Assembly: GCF_032075065.1 (NCBI RefSeq)
Contig: NZ_DAMAZC010000160.1
Span: 1 to 10,074, forward strand
DNA: 10,074 nt
Origin: Atlantibacter sp032075065
GTDB lineage: Bacteria > Pseudomonadota > Gammaproteobacteria > Enterobacterales > Enterobacteriaceae
Reading direction: 5' to 3'
The first letter of the stretch is position 1, and every line of letters starts with the position of its first letter. Positions 1 to 6,211 of this stretch are shown here, piece after piece. The notes under the pieces were generated by a model. It saw nothing but the letters and a program-made list of their open reading frames with translations, made no database searches and was not told the DNA's origin. Made by a program: the position numbers and the translations under genes.

Positions 1-1178
1 TGGGCTGGAACTACTGGTACAACTGGGCGGTGACTATCGCCGTGGATCTGGTGGCCGCGCAACTGGTGATGACGTACTGGTTCCCGGATACCCCGGGCTG
101 GATCTGGAGTGCGCTGTTCCTCGCCATCATGTTCCTGATTAACTACATTTCGGTGCGCGGTTTCGGTGAAACCGAGTACTGGTTCTCGCTGATCAAAGTG
201 ACCACGGTGATTGTGTTTATCATCGTCGGCATCCTGATGATCCTGGGCATCTTCCAGGGCTCGCAACCGGCGGGCTGGAGTAACTGGACCGTAGGCGAAG
301 CGCCATTCGCTGGCGGATTTGCCGCGATGATCGGCGTGGCGATGATCGTCGGCTTCTCCTTCCAGGGCACCGAGCTTATCGGTATTGCGGCAGGCGAATC
401 CGAGAACCCGGAGAAGAACATTCCGCGCGCGGTGCGTCAGGTGTTCTGGCGTATCCTGCTGTTCTATGTGTTCGCTATCCTGATCATCAGCCTGATTATT
501 CCTTACACCGATCCGAGCCTGCTGCGTAACGATGTTAAAGACATCAGCGTCAGCCCGTTCACCCTGGTGTTTGAACACGCGGGCCTGCTTTCTGCGGCTG
601 CGATCATGAACGCGGTGATCCTGACGGCGGTGCTGTCGGCGGGTAACTCTGGCATGTACGCCTCAACCCGTATGCTGTACACCCTGGCCTGCGACGGCAA
701 AGCCCCGCGCATCTTCGCGAAACTGTCCCGTGGCGGCGTGCCGCGTAACGCGCTGTATGCCACTACCGTGATTGCCGGTCTGTGCTTCCTGACCTCAATG
801 TTCGGCAACCAGACTGTGTACCTGTGGCTGCTGAATACTTCCGGGATGACCGGCTTTATCGCCTGGCTGGGTATCGCCATCAGCCACTATCGCTTCCGTC
901 GCGGCTACGTGATGCAGGGCCATGATATTAACGATCTGCCATATCGCTCCGGGTTCTTCCCGTTGGGGCCGATCTTCGCCTTCGTGCTGTGCCTGATTAT
1001 TACCCTCGGGCAGAACTATGAAGCCTTCCTGTCGGATACCATCGACTGGGGCGGCGTGGCGGCGACCTATATCGGCATCCCGCTATTCCTGATTATCTGG
1101 TTCGGCTACAAGCTGGCGAAGGGCTCGCACTTCGTTAAGTACAGCGAGATGGAATTCCCGGATCGCGTTAAAAAATAA
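1..1178 (+). CDS. lysP: LysP, lysine-specific permease (5' end outside window)
   Basis: Inner-membrane amino acid/polyamine/organocation family permease that imports L-lysine with protons; in E. coli it also restrains the acid-response activator CadC. The reading frame is open from base 3 with no start in the window; its first visible residues are GWNYWYNW. A GTG at base 30 is an internal valine, not a start. The 391 visible residues plus about 98 missing ones give 489, the length of E. coli LysP as I recall it. Visible family features are the segments VRGFGETEYWFSLIKVTTV and GFSFQGTELIGIAAGESENP, where the Gly-Ser-Phe region and the acidic/amide residues line the substrate site in this family, and GNSGMYASTRMLYTLA. 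Several hydrophobic membrane spans follow, ending in a basic cytoplasmic tail. It is transcribed toward cirA but separated from it by a strong terminator, so it is probably its own unit. Identity is very confident. Confidence 0.97.
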   Translation, partial: GWNYWYNWAVTIAVDLVAAQLVMTYWFPDTPGWIWSALFLAIMFLINYISVRGFGETEYWFSLIKVTTVIVFIIVGILMILGIFQGSQPAGWSNWTVGEAPFAGGFAAMIGVAMIVGFSFQGTELIGIAAGESENPEKNIPRAVRQVFWRILLFYVFAILIISLIIPYTDPSLLRNDVKDISVSPFTLVFEHAGLLSAAAIMNAVILTAVLSAGNSGMYASTRMLYTLACDGKAPRIFAKLSRGGVPRNALYATTVIAGLCFLTSMFGNQTVYLWLLNTSGMTGFIAWLGIAISHYRFRRGYVMQGHDINDLPYRSGFFPLGPIFAFVLCLIITLGQNYEAFLSDTIDWGGVAATYIGIPLFLIIWFGYKLAKGSHFVKYSEMEFPDRVKK

Positions 1179-1184
1179 CCCCTT

Positions 1185-1214
1185 AAAGGCGCGGCTCCCG
1201 CGCCTTTTTCTTTT
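1185..1214 (+). terminator. Intrinsic terminator of lysP
   Basis: A perfect 10-bp stem (1185-1194 with 1198-1207) closes a 3-nt CTC loop. The stem is very GC-rich and is followed by a T-rich tract running to 1214. It starts 6 nt after the lysP stop codon. This is a classic rho-independent terminator and isolates cirA from lysP transcription. Confidence 0.93.
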
Positions 1215-1270
1215 CCTGCACGCTATCCTGCTTACCCTTTCTCCACAATTTTTCCATTTTACAACAAATT

Positions 1271-1299
1271 TTAACAATTTAATTGATAAGCATTATCGT
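1271..1299 (+). promoter_or_regulatory. Candidate cirA promoter
   Basis: A -35-like TTAACA at 1271-1276 lies 17 bp before a -10-like TATCGT at 1294-1299. The -10 matches only 4 of 6 consensus bases, so the exact hexamers are uncertain. The placement is reasonable because the Fur box at 1279-1297 would cover the spacer and the -10, as expected for an iron-repressed gene. E. coli cirA is reported to have more than one promoter, so others may exist here. Confidence 0.35.
1279..1297 (+). promoter_or_regulatory. Fur box upstream of cirA
   Basis: The right-hand 13 bases, GATAAGCATTATC at 1285-1297, match the Fur consensus GATAATCATTATC with one mismatch; over the full 19 bp the match is 14 of 19. 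The site lies about 108 bp before the cirA start. Fur with Fe(II) represses cirA in E. coli, so the position and the match together make this a well-supported operator. Confidence 0.85.
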
Positions 1300-1350
1300 T
1301 TGCTTTATGGTTAGCCGCGTAAAAAGCCACCCGCCTCGATGCGGGGGCGC

Positions 1351-1366
1351 AGCGGTGTGAGCGATG
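1351..1366 (+). promoter_or_regulatory. Predicted RyhB small-RNA pairing site in the cirA leader
   Basis: The 16 bases AGCGGTGTGAGCGATG at -54 to -39 from the start codon can pair without a gap to the RyhB core CAUUGCUCACAUUGCU, which I recall from E. coli; three of the pairs are G:U. RyhB is made during iron starvation and is known to activate cirA translation in E. coli through pairing in this leader. The pairing is computed by eye against a remembered RyhB sequence; the ryhB gene of this organism is not in the window. Confidence 0.65.
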
Positions 1367-1393
1367 AGATGAATTTGTTGTATTTCACCTCAT
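1364..1393 (+). other. cirA leader hairpin next to the ribosome binding site
   Basis: Arms 1364-1373 and 1384-1393 pair over 10 bp with one A:C mismatch around a 10-nt loop. The 3' arm ends directly before the Shine-Dalgarno GGAG at 1394-1397, so the helix could crowd the ribosome site. The 5' base of the stem (1364-1366) overlaps the predicted RyhB site, so RyhB pairing would compete with it. The function is inferred; the base pairing is visible. Confidence 0.5.
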
Positions 1394-1404
1394 GGAGATA
1401 AGGA

Positions 1405-3369
1405 ATGTTTAGGTTGAATCCTTTGGTTAGGGGCGGACTGTGCGCGTCCGCGTTGACCCTGGCCTTGCCCGTTATGGCGGCTGCCAATCCGGAAGACACG
1501 ATGGTTGTTACCGCATCGTCTACCGAACAAAACCTCAAAGATGCGCCTGCCAGCATTAGCGTGATCACCCAGCAAGATTTGCAGCGTAAACCGGTTCAGA
1601 ACCTCAAAGAAGTGCTGAAAGAAGTGCCGGGCGTGCAACTGACCAATGAAGGCGATAACCGCCAGGGCGTCAGCATTCGCGGCCTGAGCAGCAGCTATAC
1701 GCTGATTCTGGTAGACGGCAAGCGGGTGAACTCGCGTAACGCGGTGTTCCGTCATAACGATTTCGACCTGAACTGGATCCCGGTAGACGCCATTGAGCGT
1801 ATCGAAGTGGTACGCGGCCCGATGTCCTCGCTGTACGGTTCCGATGCGCTGGGCGGCGTGGTTAACATCATTACCCGTAAAGTTGGCAAAAGCTGGCACG
1901 GCTCCGTCACCGCAGACACCACCATCCAGGAACACCGCGATCGCGGTGACACCTACAACGGCCAGTTCTTCACCAGCGGCCCGCTGATTGATGATGTGCT
2001 GGGCGTGAAGGTGTACGGCAGCCTGGCGAAGCGTGAAAAAGACGATCAGCAGCCGACCAGTACCGGCGAAACGCCGCGCATCGAAGGCTTTACCAGCCGC
2101 GACGCCAATGTGGAGTTCAACTGGACGCCGAACGAGAATCACGATATCGACTTCGCTTATGGCCGCGACCGCCAGGATCGCGATTCCGATTCCCTCGCCA
2201 AAGACCGCCTCGAGCGCGAAACTTACGCTATCGGCCACAACGGTCGCTGGGATTTGGGCAACAGCGAGTTGCGCTTCTACGGTGAAAAACTCGATAACAA
2301 AGATCCTGCCAGCACCGGCACCATTACCTCCGAAAGTAATACCCTCGACGGGAAATACGTGCTGCCAATTGGCGCGATCAACCAGCTGTTGACCTTCGGC
2401 GGCGAATACCGCCATGACAAACTGAAAGATCCGGTCAACCTGACGGGCGGCAACAGCAGCGAAACCTCTGCTAACCAGTACGCGCTGTTCCTGGAAGACG
2501 AATGGCGGATTATCGATCCGCTGGCGCTGACCGCCGGTCTGCGTATGGACGATCACGAAACCTACGGCGACCACTGGAGCCCGCGTGCGTATCTGGTGTA
2601 CAACGCCACCGACACCCTGACGGTGAAAGGCGGCTGGTCCACCGCGTTTAAAGCGCCTTCGCTGCTGCAACTGAGCCCGGACTGGACCACCGGTTCCTGC
2701 CGTGGCGCGTGCGAAATCGTCGGTAGCCCGGACCTGAAGCCGGAAACCAGCGAAAGCTACGAGCTTGGCCTCTACTACGCAGGGGAAGAAGGGTGGCTGG
2801 AAGGCATCACCGCCAGCGTCACCACTTTCCAGAACGATATTGACGACATGATCAACATCGACCGTACTCAAAGCCGCACGCTGGCGCCGAGCTACAGCAA
2901 CTTTGTAGGGTTCAACAGCGACGGCGAACCGATCTTCCGCTATTACAACGTCAACAAAGCGCGGATCCGCGGCGTGGAAACCGAGCTGAAAGTGCCGTTC
3001 AACGACCGGTGGAAACTGACCCTGAACTACACCTATAACGACGGGCGCGACCTGAGCGGCGGCGGCAACAAACCGCTGTCATCGCTGCCGTTCCACACCG
3101 CCAACGGCACCGTGGACTGGACGCCGCTGGAAGATTGGTCGTTCTATGTGTCTGGTAACTATACCGGCGAGCAGCGCGCCACCACGACCGCCACCACCGC
3201 CACCGGCGGCTACGTGATCTGGAACGCGGGCGCGGCCTGGCAGGCCACGAAGAACGTCAAGCTGCGTACCGGCGTGATGAACCTCGGCGATAAAGATCTG
3301 AGCCGCGAAGACTACAGTTACAACGAAGATGGTCGTCGCTACTTTGTGGCGATGGATTACCGCTTCTGA
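1405..3369 (+). CDS. cirA: CirA, TonB-dependent catecholate siderophore receptor / colicin I receptor
   Basis: Outer-membrane TonB-gated porin that takes up ferric catecholates such as dihydroxybenzoylserine and linear enterobactin fragments. In E. coli it is also the colicin Ia/Ib receptor, and in related species an entry route for catechol-cephalosporins. The 654-aa product has a signal peptide with likely cleavage after VMA (residues 23-25), a TonB box DTMVVT at 31-36, a plug domain at about 45-160 with IRGL, VDGKRVNSR and GPMSSLYGSDALGG motifs, then the 22-strand barrel. Plausible disulfide cysteines occur in SCRGAC, and the protein ends in the canonical terminal Phe (YRF). The start is set by GGAG at 1394-1397, 7 nt before the ATG. 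E. coli CirA is about 663 aa; the difference appears to come from small gaps. Upstream Fur and RyhB sites fit iron control. Confidence 0.98.
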   Translation: MFRLNPLVRGGLCASALTLALPVMAAANPEDTMVVTASSTEQNLKDAPASISVITQQDLQRKPVQNLKEVLKEVPGVQLTNEGDNRQGVSIRGLSSSYTLILVDGKRVNSRNAVFRHNDFDLNWIPVDAIERIEVVRGPMSSLYGSDALGGVVNIITRKVGKSWHGSVTADTTIQEHRDRGDTYNGQFFTSGPLIDDVLGVKVYGSLAKREKDDQQPTSTGETPRIEGFTSRDANVEFNWTPNENHDIDFAYGRDRQDRDSDSLAKDRLERETYAIGHNGRWDLGNSELRFYGEKLDNKDPASTGTITSESNTLDGKYVLPIGAINQLLTFGGEYRHDKLKDPVNLTGGNSSETSANQYALFLEDEWRIIDPLALTAGLRMDDHETYGDHWSPRAYLVYNATDTLTVKGGWSTAFKAPSLLQLSPDWTTGSCRGACEIVGSPDLKPETSESYELGLYYAGEEGWLEGITASVTTFQNDIDDMINIDRTQSRTLAPSYSNFVGFNSDGEPIFRYYNVNKARIRGVETELKVPFNDRWKLTLNYTYNDGRDLSGGGNKPLSSLPFHTANGTVDWTPLEDWSFYVSGNYTGEQRATTTATTATGGYVIWNAGAAWQATKNVKLRTGVMNLGDKDLSREDYSYNEDGRRYFVAMDYRF

Positions 3370-3388
3370 TGGGTTGCTAAGAAGTGAG

Positions 3389-3418
3389 AAGGGTATCCCG
3401 GGCGGGATACCCTTTTTT
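3389..3418 (+). terminator. Intrinsic terminator of cirA
   Basis: An 11-bp perfect stem (3389-3399 with 3404-3414) encloses a GGGC loop and runs into a T tract ending at 3418, about 20 nt after the cirA stop. Rho-independent terminator. Confidence 0.93.
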
Positions 3419-3506
3419 ATTTATGCCTCGGTGACGTTTGCGAGCTTTCCCGAAAAAAACCGATCTCATGATTTATCTTTATTAAGGATGTCGTAGACTT
3501 CGCTTA

Positions 3507-3528
3507 ACCGGAGGAGAGCCCCTTCGGT
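3507..3528 (+). other. Hairpin just before the HicB-like gene's ribosome binding site
   Basis: Arms 3507-3514 and 3521-3528 pair over 8 bp, with one G:U pair, around a 6-nt loop. The helix ends 2 nt before the very strong AGGAGG at 3531-3536. It leaves the Shine-Dalgarno sequence free rather than hiding it, so it may insulate the ribosome site or stabilise the message end. No known family is recognised. Confidence 0.4.
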
Positions 3529-3540
3529 ACAGGAGGAATC

Positions 3541-3843
3541 ATGAAGAAAACGCTTCGCTGCATGGCATATCAGGAAAGCGGTGTTTTTGTTGCTGCTTGT
3601 CTGGATCAGTCTTTGGCGGCACAGGGCGATACGATGCAGGACGCGATGGCTAAGCTTGAAGAGCAAATTAAAGATTACCTGGCTGAGGCTTATGCTGAGC
3701 CTGCTTTTACAGAACAACTGCTTAAGCGTAAGGCCCCTGCCTCTATCTGGTTGAAATATATAAAAATTGCGTTAGGAAATTTTTTTAACGCGAATGCCGG
3801 TCCCGAAAAATTGTTTCGCGAACGCTGTGAAACTTTTACATAG
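3541..3843 (+). CDS. Small HicB-like (antitoxin-fold) protein, orphan
   Basis: A 100-aa protein whose first 50 or so residues have the HicB partial-RNase-H-like pattern: a short beta hairpin (TLRCMAYQESGVFVAAC), then the LDQSLAAQGDT turn, then an amphipathic helix (MQDAMAKLEEQIKDYLAEA). The second half (about 52-100) is not the usual helix-turn-helix or ribbon-helix-helix DNA-binding tail of HicB. It holds a basic/hydrophobic stretch (LLKRKAPASIWLKYIKIALGNFF) and a polar tail. The start is supported by AGGAGG at 3531-3536, 4 nt from the ATG. No hicA-like toxin gene is visible on either side. The gene is more AT-rich than its neighbours and sits between cirA and yeiG, which I recall as adjacent in E. 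coli K-12, suggesting an insertion. The fold assignment is moderate; the function is unknown, and a DUF1902-type assignment is an alternative. Confidence 0.7.
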   Translation: MKKTLRCMAYQESGVFVAACLDQSLAAQGDTMQDAMAKLEEQIKDYLAEAYAEPAFTEQLLKRKAPASIWLKYIKIALGNFFNANAGPEKLFRERCETFT

Positions 3844-3951
3844 AGCAGCGAAAGATGGGGTTTTTCAGGAAGAATTTATCCCCACTAACTTATATTTCAC
3901 GCGCTTTGTCGCGGGGAATGCACCCTGGACGATATCGACGTTGAATCTGCT

Positions 3952-3978
3952 AAATAAACCCGCAAAGCGGGTTTGTTT
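3952..3978. terminator. Bidirectional terminator between the HicB-like gene and yeiG
   Basis: An 8-bp perfect stem, AAACCCGC at 3956-3963 with GCGGGTTT at 3967-3974, closes an AAA loop. It extends by three A:T pairs past a T:G wobble to 3952-3978. T-rich sequence follows on the + side and A-rich sequence precedes it, so it can stop both the rightward HicB-like transcript and the leftward yeiG transcript, whose stop codon lies only 14 nt away. Confidence 0.85.
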
Positions 3979-3991
3979 GTGAGTGTGCCTG

Positions 3992-4834
3992 TTATGCCTC
4001 AGCAAAAAGATGCTCAGCGTGAAAACGCAGGTGATCTTCAATAAACGAGGCAATAAAGAAGTAACTATGATCGTAGCCCGGCTGAATGCGCAGGGTTAAC
4101 GGCCAGCCGGTCTGACGCGCCACTTCCGCCAGCTGCGCTGGCTGGAGCTGATCGGCAAGGAACTGATCGTTATCGCCCTGATCCACTAAGGTTGGGATCT
4201 GCTGGTCAGCGCTTGCCTGCGCCATCAGCGCGCAGCTGTCCCATGCCGCCCACTGGCTTTGATCTTCGCCCAGATACGCGCTGAACGCTTTCTGGCCCCA
4301 GGGTACGCGCACCGGGTTTACAATGGGCGCAAACGCCGAAACCGAGGTAAAGCGTCCCGGATTTTTCAGCGCCATGATTAACGCCCCGTGGCCGCCCATT
4401 GAGTGGCCGCTGATAGCGCAACGATCGCTGACGTTAAAGTGCTCCTGCACCAGCGCCGGTAGCTCATCGCGCAGATAGTCGTACATCCGGTAATGCGCCG
4501 CCCACGGCGCCTGAGTGGCGTTCAGGTAAAAACCCGCGCCTTTGCCCAAATCGTAGCCTTCGGCATCCGCCACATCGTCGCCGCGCGGGCTGGTGTCCGG
4601 CATCACCAGCACAATGCCGAGTTGCGCCGCGATGCGCTGGGCGTTGGCTTTAGTGGTGAAGTTTTCATCATTGCAGGTCAGGCCCGAGAGCCAGTACAGC
4701 ACCGGCGGCGGATTGGTGGAAACCGGCGGCGGCAAAAATACGCTCAGGGTCATGGTGCAGTTGAGCACCTCTGAATGATGACGCCAGCGTTGTTGCCAGC
4801 CTTCAAAACAGCGGTGCTCTTCAATCATCTCCAT
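3992..4834 (-). CDS. yeiG: YeiG, S-formylglutathione hydrolase
   Basis: Cytosolic alpha/beta-hydrolase of the esterase D family that hydrolyses S-formylglutathione to formate and glutathione, the last step of glutathione-dependent formaldehyde detoxification. The 280-aa product shows the nucleophile elbow GHSMGG with Ser145, an acid in DQGDND (Asp223 by family alignment) and His256 in GYDHSY. It also has the family motifs YWLSGLTCNDENF and MPDTSPRG and the GAGFYLNAT segment. I chose the ATG at 4834 over the in-frame ATG at 4876 because AAGGAG (4840-4845 on this strand) sits 5 nt upstream, and the resulting N-terminus MEMIEEHRCFEGWQQRW matches E. coli YeiG. The extra 14 residues of the longer frame look like leader sequence. 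E. coli YeiG is 278 aa. No frm-type dehydrogenase or FrmR regulator is in the window. It diverges from the MFS gene. Confidence 0.97.
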   Translation of the reverse strand: MEMIEEHRCFEGWQQRWRHHSEVLNCTMTLSVFLPPPVSTNPPPVLYWLSGLTCNDENFTTKANAQRIAAQLGIVLVMPDTSPRGDDVADAEGYDLGKGAGFYLNATQAPWAAHYRMYDYLRDELPALVQEHFNVSDRCAISGHSMGGHGALIMALKNPGRFTSVSAFAPIVNPVRVPWGQKAFSAYLGEDQSQWAAWDSCALMAQASADQQIPTLVDQGDNDQFLADQLQPAQLAEVARQTGWPLTLRIQPGYDHSYFFIASFIEDHLRFHAEHLFAEA

Positions 4835-4874
4835 AATGGCTCCTTGGGGTATCGAAAGGGTACGCAGGTTATTC

Positions 4875-4902
4875 ATTCTACAGTGAAGAAATTTCAGTTC
4901 AG
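4875..4902 (-). promoter_or_regulatory. Candidate yeiG promoter
   Basis: On the reverse strand a TAGAAT -10 box (4875-4880, 5 of 6 consensus) lies 16 bp after CTGAAC (4897-4902, a weak 3 of 6 -35). This would start the message around 4868, giving a leader of about 35 nt before the yeiG start. It is the best match by eye, not proven. Confidence 0.35.
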
Positions 4903-4906
4903 CTTT

Positions 4907-4940
4907 ATTCGGCTATCCTGCATCATCAATATAACCGAAT
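4907..4940. promoter_or_regulatory. 34-bp inverted repeat in the yeiG/MFS divergent promoter region
   Basis: ATTCGGCTAT at 4907-4916 and ATAACCGAAT at 4931-4940 are inverted copies with 9 of 10 positions complementary, separated by 14 bp. The right arm overlaps TATAAC at 4930-4935, a good -10 for the rightward MFS gene; the left arm lies where its -35 would be, and no good -35 is present. This looks like an operator for a dimeric regulator acting on the transporter gene. The regulator is not encoded here. Confidence 0.55.
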
Positions 4941-4959
4941 TGTAACAAATGGAGTGACC

Positions 4960-6108
4960 GTGGCGCTGCGAATTGCGATAACGGGTTTTCTGGTTTTAGT
5001 AGTGGCGATGGGTATTGGCCGTTTTGCCTTTACGCCGCAGGTGCCGTTAATGATAGCTGAAGGGCAGCTCACCCTGACTAGCGCGGCGCTGGTGGCGGCG
5101 ATTAACTACCTGGGCTATCTGGCTGGGGCATGGGACGCGATGCGCGCCCACCGCCACGTGGAGTGCCGGTTGCACCTCGGCGTCTGGGGCGCGGTAGGGC
5201 TGACGTTACTCTCTGCGCTGGCTCCGGAGGCCTGGAGCCACGCGATAATTCGCTTTGTGATTGGTGTTATGAGCGGCTGGGCGATGGTGTTGATCGCCGC
5301 CTGGACCAACGAACAGCTGGCGCACTTCGGCAAACCGGGGTTAAGCGCGGCGGTCTTCGCCGGGCCGGGGGCGGGTATCGCCATTAGCGGGTTGCTGGCC
5401 GTGGCTATTCAGGCCGGAGATTTGCGCGCCTGGCAGGGCTGGCTGGTGTACGGCGTTCTGGCGCTGATCCTGATTGGCCTTATCGCGCGTAATTTGCCGC
5501 GCAAAGGGCAACTTCATCGCCCGGAGAGCCAACCGCAGCCGCTGACGCTGACGCCTGGCCTGAAGCGGCTGGTCTGGAGCTACAGCCTTGCCGGTTTCGG
5601 CTACATCCTGCCTGCCACGTTTCTCTCGCAAATGGCGGCGGCGCGCTTTCCCGGCAGCTTTATGGCGCAGTTCGTCTGGCCGGTATTTGGCATCGCGGCG
5701 GTGTGCGGCATTGCGTTAAGCATCGCCCTGCGCCACGTAGGCTCCAGCAATCAGCGGCTGGCGGTGGTGCTGTTTTTACAGGGCGTTGGGGTGCTGGGCG
5801 CGGCATTGTTGCCTGCAATGGCGGGGCTGGTGGCCGGCGCATTGCTGGTAGGCGGTGGTTTTTTATGCGCGGTGCAGCTGTCGCTGCTGTACGGACGCGA
5901 ACTTGCGCCCCAGCATACGCGCTATATGGCTGGGCTGTTAACCACCGGCTATGCCGTTGGGCAGTTGGGCGGACCGATAACCTCGGCGCTGGCCAGTGCC
6001 TTTACCGGCAGGCTGGAGCCCGCGCTGTGGATTGCCGGCGTGGCGTTGTTTATCGCCGCCGGGCTGGTCTGGAAGCGTGAGCGTGAAAGGCCAGACCAAT
6101 TTCAATAA
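4960..6108 (+). CDS. YbfB/YjiJ-family MFS transporter
   Basis: An inner-membrane major facilitator superfamily protein of 382 aa with about 12 hydrophobic spans; the substrate is not known. The family signature is clear: an N-terminal span ending GIGRFAFTPQVPLM, then AAINYLGYLAGAWDA in the second span. The mid-protein loop at about residues 180-200 is polar (RKGQLHRPESQPQP), and the tail is charged and cytoplasmic. I chose the GTG at 4960, which has GGAG at 4951-4954 five bases upstream; an in-frame GTG at 4954 would overlap that Shine-Dalgarno sequence. It diverges from yeiG and is followed after 103 nt by folE. In E. coli K-12, as I recall, yeiG and folE are adjacent divergent genes, so this gene is an addition to the locus. 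No LysR-type gene, the common partner of this family, is next to it. Confidence 0.9.
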   Translation: MALRIAITGFLVLVVAMGIGRFAFTPQVPLMIAEGQLTLTSAALVAAINYLGYLAGAWDAMRAHRHVECRLHLGVWGAVGLTLLSALAPEAWSHAIIRFVIGVMSGWAMVLIAAWTNEQLAHFGKPGLSAAVFAGPGAGIAISGLLAVAIQAGDLRAWQGWLVYGVLALILIGLIARNLPRKGQLHRPESQPQPLTLTPGLKRLVWSYSLAGFGYILPATFLSQMAAARFPGSFMAQFVWPVFGIAAVCGIALSIALRHVGSSNQRLAVVLFLQGVGVLGAALLPAMAGLVAGALLVGGGFLCAVQLSLLYGRELAPQHTRYMAGLLTTGYAVGQLGGPITSALASAFTGRLEPALWIAGVALFIAAGLVWKRERERPDQFQ

Positions 6109-6165
6109 TTATCATGGTGAATACTGGATTATGTGCACCGGCTCACGCACAATGAATGCGCACTT

Positions 6166-6180
6166 TGCCCTTGGAGGGCA
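6166..6180 (+). other. Small hairpin in the folE leader
   Basis: TGCCCT at 6166-6171 and AGGGCA at 6175-6180 form a perfect 6-bp stem with a 3-nt loop, ending about 19 nt before the folE Shine-Dalgarno sequence. It lacks a T tract, so it is not a terminator. A protective or regulatory role is possible but unsupported. Confidence 0.35.
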
Positions 6181-6211
6181 GAGGTACGCCACACCTGCAG
6201 GAGAAAAATAA

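Noticed and set aside
30..32. GTG at base 30 as a start for a shorter permease.
   Set aside because: The LysP frame is open to base 3 with conserved residues before this codon, which is an internal valine.
1330..1345. Hairpin CCCGC-N6-GCGGG in the cirA leader, considered as an attenuator.
   Set aside because: The stem is only 5 bp and lacks a following T tract; it may stabilise the leader but does not resemble a terminator.
1390..2871. A 493-codon open frame on the reverse strand opposite cirA.
   Set aside because: It lies wholly antisense to a clear cirA gene, is rich in Arg, Ala, Val and Gln as expected for a shadow of GC-rich code, has no recognisable motif and no good ribosome site.
3794..3982. 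A 62-codon forward frame overlapping the end of the HicB-like gene, considered as a HicA toxin partner.
   Set aside because: It has no ribosome site, starts inside the upstream gene, runs into the terminator stem, and lacks the HicA features such as the conserved Gly-Ser-His motif.
4835..4876. A 14-residue N-terminal extension of YeiG starting at 4876.
   Set aside because: The ATG at 4834 has an AAGGAG 5 nt upstream and gives the E. coli-like N-terminus; the candidate yeiG -10 box lies at 4875-4880, which would make the longer form untranslatable.
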